DNA from: Liolophura sinensis
Lineage: Eukaryota; Mollusca; Polyplacophora; Chitonida; Chitonidae
Assembly: GCF_032854445.1 (NCBI RefSeq)
Contig: NC_088297.1
Span: 4,527,991 to 4,591,990 of the forward strand
Length of the DNA stretch: 64,000 nucleotides
Direction of reading: 5' to 3'
The notes under the pieces are model-generated. The model had not been told where the DNA came from, did not search any database, and saw only the letters and a list, made by a program, of their open reading frames with translations. Positions 12,801-23,400 of this stretch are shown here, in pieces (position 1 is the stretch's first letter; each line of letters begins with the position of its first letter). The translations under genes were made by a program, and so were the position numbers.

Positions 12801-15800
12801 TGTGCGTTATCGCCGACCGCCCCACACATAGGACAGGTGTAACGCTGAATAACTGGACATGTCACACGACCGAAGGCATCGTGCAAAACGTGCATACCAT
12901 ACACCGACAGCGTCTCGCCATTATTCTTGTATAACACACAAACCGTGTTTTTTGTAGGTTTGACCTTTCTCTTGATTCTTTTATTTTCCATTGTCCCCAC
13001 AGGTTCCGCCTCGTGCTCGAAGAAACACGGCTGGAAAGAGTCACATTCCTCTGGCCGATGGAACAAGTGATTTCTTGAAGTTGCAATGTTTAAACTGAAA
13101 TAAGAAAGGACATAAATTGAAGCTGGTTAAGTTTTACAGTGGTATAGTAACGCCTGATTGAATTAAAGCTCTGACATTCCTATGTTTTGCTCCATAAAAT
13201 TCAGGGGGAAGTAACTCATTATCCAATGAAAATACACCCCCAGATTTTTTCCCCTTGTTAAAACTGTCCTAAATGTTTCGCTCCATACCAAACATGTTTG
13301 AACCTTATCATCAATGCTTTAAAATTCAAACCATCCAGCAAAACAACTGCGGACCAAGAGAATGGCTTTAACATTATATCCAAATCACTTTGAGACTTCA
13401 TGAGATAGAAGAAATCTGGTGAAACATGACTCTACGTGCCGGGTCGCTTTTACGCACCTTGGTTTCCAAAACTTTTGGCGATCAATAACAATATTATAAG
13501 ACGCAAATACTTCAGCCATTCATTTAATAGCACAAAACATGACCGGTCAAAGCAGAAATCAGGAATAGTTCTCCGTTACATGGAGTTTTTTACATTCCGT
13601 CGCGCAAGAATATAGGTAAACCGGTCCAAAAGCGTGAACATTATGGGGCGTGTTTAACTTAATGACCAATGGGAATTACAATCAGGTGTAATGACATTTT
13701 AACTGATCCGTTGAGTGTTCTTCTGTAAATAAAAACCTGCGTGTTGCGTACTACATGAAAACGTGGAGCATTTGACCTAACAACGATACGTGATACAACG
13801 TAAATTCACACGTTATTTGGTACGTAAAAGCAGTTTTAGTCAAGCACTATGAATTCTGTCTGTTCATTGTGGTTGTCTGATTTTCACTGGACTCGACTGG
13901 ACTGGACTACCCTATCCTATCCTATCCTATTGAAAGGCCTGATCAAAAATGTATGTACATATGTGAATGACATGGATTTCAATCAAAATCATGCCAGTGC
14001 GAATAGGCCGACAAGTTTACCACCAAGGCCCAGTAAAAACACAGCTATTTCTTTTCACCGTCAGTTTATGTACAAAATACCAATGTATGTGTGTATGTGT
14101 GTATGTATGTATGTATGTATGTATGTATTATGTATGTATGTATGTATGTATGTATTCATGTATGTATCTTTCTTTATATTTATGTAATTTGGGTTATTTT
14201 TATAGAACTTTGGCACTTGGAAACGATTTAAACCCAGCAAGAAACCAAGTAGTCAGCAGCATTAGCCAGATGATATATCTGTTTCCCACTAACACCACGA
14301 GGAGGTTCTACTGAATGGTTAGTGATAGGAACCAATTACTGGGTTCCAGGGGCCAATTATCGTGCCCAACCTCCACACAAAAATGTCACACAAATAACTC
14401 CCAATTAAAATGGAGTAAAAAGAAAAGTACAGTTCATGAAAAAAAAAAAAAAAAAAAAAACTACTGACCTAGTATCCACCAAGTCTGGCTTAGGTGTAAA
14501 ATAAAGTTCAATCCACAAGAAAAAAATTAACCAAGACTGTCTATTTGGGCAGTCAAGATAGCCATGGCATTATCCAAATCGTCAAATAAGTTGCCTTCAA
14601 CGGGTAGTGCTGGTCGTGTGGGTCGTACGGGTCTTGGGGGTTGTGTGGGTTGTGGACCAAGATCTACAGCAAACCGAACCCTTTTCTTCCCCCTGTCCTT
14701 TAACGCTGGTGTAATGGGGGCCCTTGGTGGAATTACTGGGGGGCTATCCCTGGGCGGACATGATGGAGGGAACCAGGCTGATAAGGCCATGCGCTCTGCT
14801 TGTGGCAAAGTCCACAGAGGTCTTGGGAGTACAGGCGGGGGTGGAATGTCCTCATCAACAGTAATCCTGAAGGGACCATCGTCGATGTCCTCTCTTTTGC
14901 ACGGTTTACAAATACAGCAACCCATTTTGCACTGGTAATACAGAAATCAGAGCTGTGTCGAGCTGGCTATATCAACTTCTCATTGCACATCGACATATGT
15001 TTCGCTCCATAAAATTCAGGGGGAAGTAACTCATTTTACAATGATAATAACCGCCAGATTTATTCCCCTTGTTAAAACTGTCCTAAAATGTTTCGCTTCA
15101 TTAGAATAACTTGCCATGTCACACAACTATCTGTTGATATCGGCAGTCATACCTTTTCATGTATGTGCAGAAGCGAACAGCGGTGGGTGATGACCTAGCA
15201 AAGACGATGGCAAATGGGCATAGATTAGCCCTGCAGCGCCATCTATGTCACCATCAATTATAGCTTTGGGACTTGGGTACGTCCTCGGGCACGAGGAGAC
15301 GGATAAGGTACGTTACTTTTGCCCTAGCACAAATAATTCCCGGGTACATGTACACGAGAATTATTCACTGGTGCTGGTCGGCTGTTCCTCATAAATATCA
15401 TTCAGATTCGCATAAAGCTATAATTGATGCTACCATGAATTCTGTTTGTTCATTGTGGTTGTCTGATTTTCTACTACATAATAATAAGAGATTGACTAAA
15501 AAAACTTACTAGCTTCCATAGATGCTCTAAAATTGTTCTTAGCCATTGATTTCAGCGGTGTAAAAGAGGCAAGATTTTGTTCTTGGTATTTGCTAATCCT
15601 GTTGTGCTTTAAAATGTACAATTACCTGTAGTTTTCATATTTCGAAAAGGGCTTGCATCTAACGGTATGACTTGATGTGGTGCATTACTGTGAGAAAAGT
15701 CGTCCCCCCAAAAATGTTACACAAGAATATGCCTGTTGTCAAATATGGACGGGGAACAGCCTCTGGCGCTGTATGGCTCATCTGAGCCCACCTGTTTAAA

Positions 15801-17028
15801 CGGATTGATGTAAAAATAAATAAAACAATAATTATTGGACATCATAGATGGCGCTACAGGGCTAATCTATGCCCACTTGCCATCATGCTTGCTAGGTCAT
15901 CACCCGCCGCTATTCGCTTCTGCACATACATGACAAAGTATGACTGTCGATACCAACAGATAAATGTATAACATGTCAAGTTATTCTAATGGAGCGAAAC
16001 ATTTTAGGACAATTTTAACAAGGGGAATAAATCTGGCGGTTATTATCATTGTATAATGAGTTACTTCCCCCTGAATTTTATGGAGCGAAACATATGTCGA
16101 TGCGCTATGAGAAGTTGATGTAGCCAGCTCGACACAATTCTGATTTCTGTTTTGATTATCAGTGCAAAATGGGTTGCTGTATTTGTAAACCGTGCAAAAG
16201 AGAGGACATCGACTACGAACTCTTCAGGTTTAATCCTGATGAGGACATTCCACCCCCGCCTGTACCTCCAAGGCCTCTGTGGACCTTGGCAGAAGTAGAG
16301 CGCATGACCTTAGCAGCCTCGTCCCCTCCATCACGTCCGCCCAGGGATAGACCCCCAGTAATTCCACCAAGGGCCCCCATTACACCAGCGTTAAAGGACA
16401 GGGGGAAGAAAAGGTTGGATTTGCTGTAGATCTTGGTCCAAAACCCCCAAGACCCGCACTGCCTACACGACCAGCACCACCCGATGAAGGCAACTTATTT
16501 GACGATTTGGATAATGCCATGGCTATCTTGACTGCCCAAATAGACAGTCTTGGTTAGTTTTTTTCTTGTGGATTGAATTTTATTTTACTTCTAAGCCAGA
16601 CTTGGCGGACGCCAGGTCACTGCCTTAGTTTTTTTTTTTTTTCATGAACTGTAATTTTCTTTTCACTCCATTGTAATTGGGAGTCGTTTGTGTGACATAT
16701 TTTTTTACTCCTCTAATTAGGAGCTGGGGCACGGTAATTGGCCCCTGGAACCCAGTAATTGGTTCCTATCACTAACCATTCAGTAGAACCTCCTCGTGGT
16801 GTTAGTGGGAAACAGATGTATCATCTGGCTAATGTTGTTGACTACTTGGTTTCTTGCTGGGTTTAAATCGTTTCCAAGTGCCAAAGTCCCATAAAAAATA
16901 ACCCAAATTACATATATATATATAAAGAAAGATACATACATGAATATATGAATACATACATACATACATACATACATACATACATACATACATACATTAC
17001 ATTACATTACATACATACATACATACAT

Positions 17029-17079
<51 letters not shown>

Positions 17080-17089
17080 CACACACACA

Positions 17090-17126
<37 letters not shown>

Positions 17127-17140
17127 ACACACACACACAC

Positions 17141-17191
<51 letters not shown>

Positions 17192-17210
17192 CACACACAC
17201 ACACACACAC

Positions 17211-17285
<75 letters not shown>

Positions 17286-17322
17286 CACGCACACGCACAC
17301 AGACAGACAGACAGACAGACAG

Positions 17323-17353
<31 letters not shown>

Positions 17354-17373
17354 GACAGACAGACAGGCACGCA

Positions 17374-17405
<32 letters not shown>

Positions 17406-20400
17406 CACACAGACAGACAGACAGACATACACACACACACACACGTTTATTATGCACATAAACTGACGGTGTACATCTGATTGTAATTCCCATTGGTCGC
17501 TAAGTCGAGTGCGGAGTTATAAACACGACCCATAATTTTCGCCCCTTTGGGCCTGTTTACCTACATTCTTGCGCGACAGAATTTAAAAAACTGCATGTAA
17601 CGAAGAACTACCGGTACTCCTAATTTCTGCTTTGACCGGTCATGTCTTTTGCTATTAATTGAATGGCTGAAGTATTTGCGTCTGATAGTATTGTTAGTGA
17701 TCGCCAAAAGTTTTGAAAACCAAGGCGCATAAAAGCGGCCTTGCAGGGAGGTCAAAGGGGTGGAGCGATATCAGTGAGTCGCCAGACTTGGGGTTTATGA
17801 AGCAAATTCGGAGCGAAGCTGTTGTGTCTCCAACACACAGAAAAGTGTCCATTTTGTCCAGGTATGTCCCGAATAGTTTTGTTTGGTCGATTACATCTTG
17901 TGATCCCTGGTCATGTGAACTACTGTGTGTAACTGACAGTCGGGTACATGGGCTTGACAGGCAAACATGACTTTTCACATGGGTTTAATTCACCCGGCAC
18001 GGAGAGTCATGTTTCACCAGATTTCTTCTATCTCCGGAAGTCTCAAAGTGATTTGGATATAATGTTCTAGCCATTTTCTTGGTCCGCAATTGTTTTGCTG
18101 GATGGTTTGAATCTTAAAGCATTGATGACAAGGCTCAAACATGTTTAGTATGGAGCGAAACATTCAGGACAGTTTTAGCAAGGGGAATAAATCTGGGGGT
18201 GTAGTAGCATTGTATAATGAGTTACTTCCCCCTGAATTTTATGGAGCAAAACATACAAATGTCAAAACTTTAATTCAATTAGGCGTTACTATACCACTGT
18301 AAAATGTTGAACATCTGGAAATCGCTTTGGTTACTTAACCAGCTTCAATTTCTCTTCTTCAATGTCAGAGCTTTAATTCAATCAGGCGTTACTATTCCAC
18401 TGTAAAATGTTGATCATCTGGACATCGCTTTGGTTACTTAACCAGCTTCAATTTCTGTTCTTTCTTATTTCAATTTAAACATTGCAACTTCAAATCACTT
18501 GTTCCATCGGCCAGAGGAATGTGACTCTTTCCAGCCGTGTTTCTTCGAGCACGAGGCGGAACCTGTGGGGACAATGGGAAGTAAAATAATCAAGAGAAAG
18601 GTCAAACCTACAAAAAACACCATTTGTGTGTTATGCAAGAATAATGGTGAGATGCTATCGGTGTATGGTACGCACGTTTTGCAGGATGACTCCGGTCGTG
18701 TGACATGTCCAATCCTTCAGCGTTACACCTGTCCTATGTATGGGGCGGTCGGGGATAACGCACACACCATCAAATACTATCCCAACAACGCCAACCCAGG
18801 AAGGAAATGAAGGTATGCCTTGAATACAGCTTGAAAGAAATACACCTTGAAAGAGACGCAGTTCCAGAGCTGATGCAACAGGAAAAGGTACCAAAAGAGA
18901 TTATACTGAAAAGAACCACAGACCACATTCATGAACTGACTACAAAGCAAAGTCGTATGTTGACAGAATTGCAAAAACAGAGACAGCGAAATGAGCAGCA
19001 TAGAGGAAAGCTGCGATTACCACAGTGTTGAAAAGCTTGTAGATTACCTGTCGTTGTGCCCATTGTGTTCATGCGATTGTCATTGCGAGACGGAGAGGCT
19101 TGAAGCGGTCACAGTGTGATACTTGCTTACCATTATTACCATGCCTTGCTACCCAGCTTACCACAAGTGGTAGGGGTTTTACCACTAAAAGGACTCCCTG
19201 ATTGTTTCATTATGTTGTGAACTCGTTTTGATTTTCAATTTTTCAGAGGCATACATTTCCATTATTGAGTAGAAGTGGTTCTTTTTGGTGCAATTTTATG
19301 CATGCCGTAGTTGGGTATTAGTGCTAACATTAACAGTATAGGGCTTCGCTGTACGCATTGATTTAACTGGAACTCTTTATCATCAAGCATTTAACATTTT
19401 TTGGGGGGGTTGTTTCCCTTTTCTTGCTGTTAAAAGATTTATTTTTTTTACTAATTTTAATGCATTTAAAAAAACAGCTTGCTTGACATTTTCAGTTTGC
19501 AAGAAGAATAATTCTTGTGTAGCATGTTATTTTTTTTCTTATGACATACAGTGGCTGTTACTTTTAGCATAAATACAACTCAGGTTTAGGTGAACCAAAG
19601 TTAAAAAAAAACAAACTAAGTTACCTGGTCTAGGCTAAGAATTGAGTAGAGTCGTAGAGTGAAGTGTATGCAAGTAGTGTCCTACTTACACTGTGAACCA
19701 ATTTAGACCAGGTGCATAAATATTTATGTTTATACATAAATATATATATATACATGTTTCTCTTAACCAGAATTGGTGTGTAAGTATTAAATGTTTTAAA
19801 TATTTTCAAGATATGAAGTGTATATCTTTATTTTGTTGATTGATACGTGTGAAAATTATCAGGGATCAGGTTTGTAGATTTTATAGGATGTGTTGAACTT
19901 GCTCTGTTTTGTTCATTTTATTTGGGGAAATTACTATTGATGACAATTAAATAGTTAATCATGTTTAAAAAATGTAAACAAATTAGAGTTATGACTGATG
20001 AGAGATGATCTGTTTGAAAGTTGTGACATAGAAAGTACAGACTGTTATTAAGTTTGATCTTCACCGATGCAGAGGGAAGCTGAGTTGATGGTAAGACTTT
20101 GCTTTTCTCAATTATTCACTTTGCTGAGTATTTATTTTATCTATTGCATGCGACAGCATTTGTGTGTAAGTCTTCTTACTTTTTCTTTCTCAGAGAGCAC
20201 ATTTTGTTGCTGGTAATGTGAAAGTACGACTTCTTTCATGATGTGTGCGAGGCCCATGTACTGTGTACATTTGACATTTGTGTTGGAAAACCATTGTTGT
20301 ATGTTAAATGGTTTGCTGTGAGCATTTAATTCCATTTTTGCCTCATGTTTTGGAAAGCACATCTGTACTAATAGAGCCAGATATTTTGACACCTGCTTTG

Positions 20401-23400
20401 ACCTGGCTTTTCAAAGTCAAATTAGCTGTTCAGTGCACCCATTTGTCATATATTTTCAGTATGATGTATTTACTATTTAGACGTATGGGTCTGTTAGGTT
20501 CTTCATAGCAAGTACTTCCAGTTTCTCTTGGTCATATTAGTATGTTTCGGTATATTCTTTCATATTTCAGATTTTTGATAGAAAGGAATAAAACATTGAA
20601 GAAGAAAAAAAGAATTCTTTAATATAACCTGGTAGCTGTCGTTTTCTCCTTCATGGTCATTTGGTTGTCTTGTATATATGTGTGTTAAGATTAGTTGATA
20701 AAGAATAATTGAATTTAACCGTTGAAGAAATGGCTGTTACAAATCCTGCTTAAATATGTGGATGTTGGTGAAAATACAGATGCTGAAAACATGTGGGAAA
20801 TACCATCACATGGATCCCCTCCAAGTTTCTTATAAGCTTCGATATTTTCTGATCCAAGAGTAGACAACTGGGTCGTCAGTGGATCCTTGAGCTCATCCCA
20901 CCCTACTATCCAACCTTTTGACGTAGCCGGTCAGCCAGTCTGACACACCACATACTACCGTGACCTCTTGTAGACAATGCTCTGATCTGCTGTGCTCTGC
21001 TCCGCTCCACTCCACTCTACTCTACTCTACCGTACTCTACTGTACGCCACTCTACTCTACTGTACGCCACTCTAATCCACTTTACTCTACTGTACGCCAC
21101 TCTACTCTACTCTACTGTACGCCACTCTAATCCACTCTACTCTACTCTACTCAGTGTTGGTGCGAATGGAGACCGAGCGCGGACTCAACGACACCCCTGA
21201 CTCGGCTCCTCCTCCTCAACTCCTCCTCCTCAATAAGACACGTTCGCAAAGCTCTACATTACTGATTATACCAAATGCCCTACTGTCATGCGCACTTTTT
21301 TGCGATATTATCTGTTTTCATGAAGAATGCAATCACTTGACAATCTGAACAAAATGAATATTTTCAGTTAGCTACCTTAAATACGAGAAAAAATAAGATG
21401 TAAGACTCCAGCATAGATAACAGAGTAAAATAAACATAATATAAAACCAGAACAGTGACGACAGTCTGATGTAAGAATACAGAGTAAAACCAGAACAATG
21501 TCGACAATGTGATATGAAAGTACAGCGCAGAGAAAAAGCCAGAACAGCGACGACAGTCTGATCTGAAAGACTACATGCAGCATAAAGAGTAAAACCAGAG
21601 CAATGTCGACCGTGTGATATGAATGTACAGCACACAGAAAAAACCAGAGCAGCGACGACAGTCTGATATAAAAGACTTACAGCATACAGAATAAAACGAT
21701 AGCATCGGCGATAGTGTGATAGTTGGTAAATGATCACACGTTACCGGTGAAACACGGCCTCTTGTCAGTTTACGCAAGTTAAGCGTTTGTTTTTTATCTG
21801 TTTAGTATATCTGTTCATATTAAGCCTTAAATAGTAGCAACTAAGACGCCCTTCAGCACCCAGAGCAGATGGACCCCCTTGGCCTAAATGTCAGGGTCAT
21901 TGTGCCGCAAGCCATTGCCATCGCTGTGAATTCAAGATCATTTCATTCTGGCTTCCTCTTCGCTCGTACATGGGATGGTCTGGGGGCAACGTGCGGATGG
22001 TCATGGGATTCCCCTGGGATCTGCCCCGTTTCCTCGTATCTTAATACTGGCCGTCGTCGTATATGTGAAATATTACTGAACACGGCGTAAAACTCCAATC
22101 AAATAAATAAAAACATAAAATCAAACAGCAGAAATAGGCTTACTCACCTGTACACCTTCTGCGTCAACATGCGTCAGGTTCAGTTCCACTTGGAAACCAC
22201 TTATCAAACCAGCGTCCTTCGATATCAGACCGGTGACGTGTTTTGGATTGTTTATTTGTCTCTTGAAATCAGGTGACAGGGGGCTGTCTTCTGGTAGGAC
22301 ACTGTTAATAGTGTAGCATAATAGTTCACTAACGAGTCGCTTCTGAACAAGATGCATGCAATCCTGGAACCCAAACAAGCACGTATATACAAAACCGTTG
22401 TCCAGCTCGAGTCGTTTCTTGTAGATGTCATGCATGTTAATTTTTGCGTAGACCTCACTCGGAAGTGACGTCAGATACGATCGATTCCGATGGTTTTCCA
22501 AGACCTGATTTTCAAAATCGCTCAGCCCTTCGTGAGTCCATGTATTAAGAGTTCTGCAGATCGTCACGGCAGGAAAGGGAAGTTCCTCGACGTACTTCGT
22601 GATGACTTTTGTCAACAATGGCCTGCTGCTCACGTGCATCATCTGGCCCACTATAACAATCCCAAGGCCCACCAACTGCGCAACAACAACCACAGCCCAG
22701 AGGAATCTGTGCCGAAAAATCAAACAAAGTGAGCTGGCAGGACATATTTCTTAGTCATTGTTCCTTTCAGAGCTTCCCCATTACATTCTGTGCAAGTTTT
22801 GTTTTGTGCAGCGATCTGACGAATGTACAAGCGTATATATTCATTGCTTCGACATTTGTTTTACCCAATTCCGCTTAAGCCTTGGTGATGGGGGATTGTG
22901 CAGTGCTATCTTTTTTAATAGGTATTAACATGTACACATAGAATAAAACTGAGGTAAACTAAAAAGAGGCCTCACTTCAACTGTTAAGAAGGACATTATG
23001 GCGGATTGGTCAGGGCGCGTGTCTCTTGCTGCTCTTCAATAATCCATGTAAATCTGATGATGTTCGGGGAGCCATTCGGAAGAAAATAGAATACAGGGAT
23101 CTTTAACTCAGAAATACTGTTCAGGTCGTTTCAGGTCAATTATCTCAATTCCTTCAACGACATATAACACAAGTCACCAAAGAACTAAGAACTAAGACCG
23201 TAGATAAAGCATGACATCATATGGAATCCTGCAGTAGTAAACAGTTGAGGCTGGAAAGGCGCAAGGAAGGTTCGGGGCGCATTAGAGAAATCAGTATTCA
23301 AATCGTGTAGGTTAGCGCGGTAGCGCAGCGTAATGACCCAGGAGCCTCTCACGAATGCGGTCGCTGTGAGTTCAAGTCCAGTTCATGCTGGCTTCCTCTC

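Larger units (their letters stand above)
11773..21256. repeat. Large imperfect inverted repeat (arms 11773-15247 and 15844-21256)
   Basis: The left arm read on the minus strand matches the right arm read on the plus strand over its whole length. Outer ends: GCTTTGCGAACGTGTC against GACACGTTCGCAAAGC. Inner ends: GCGCCATCTATG against CATAGATGGCGC. The arms have diverged by substitutions and by indels: about 1.3 kb only in the right arm (19540-20875), about 240 bp only in the right (17743-17985), about 350 bp only in the left (13699-14050), and a much longer microsatellite on the right. A 596-bp spacer (15248-15843) separates them. Each arm holds one MGCCICK gene and one Nanos-Myc gene facing outward. 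Everything sits in intron 2 of the channel gene. Confidence 0.9.

Noticed and set aside
16948-17493. Thr/His-rich and Cys/Val-rich ORFs on both strands
   Set aside because: Compound microsatellite.
22149-22723. Using TTG at 22723 as the start of the channel
   Set aside because: A splice acceptor lies at 22707-22708, and exon 1 at 24932-25074 supplies the N-terminus in matching phase.
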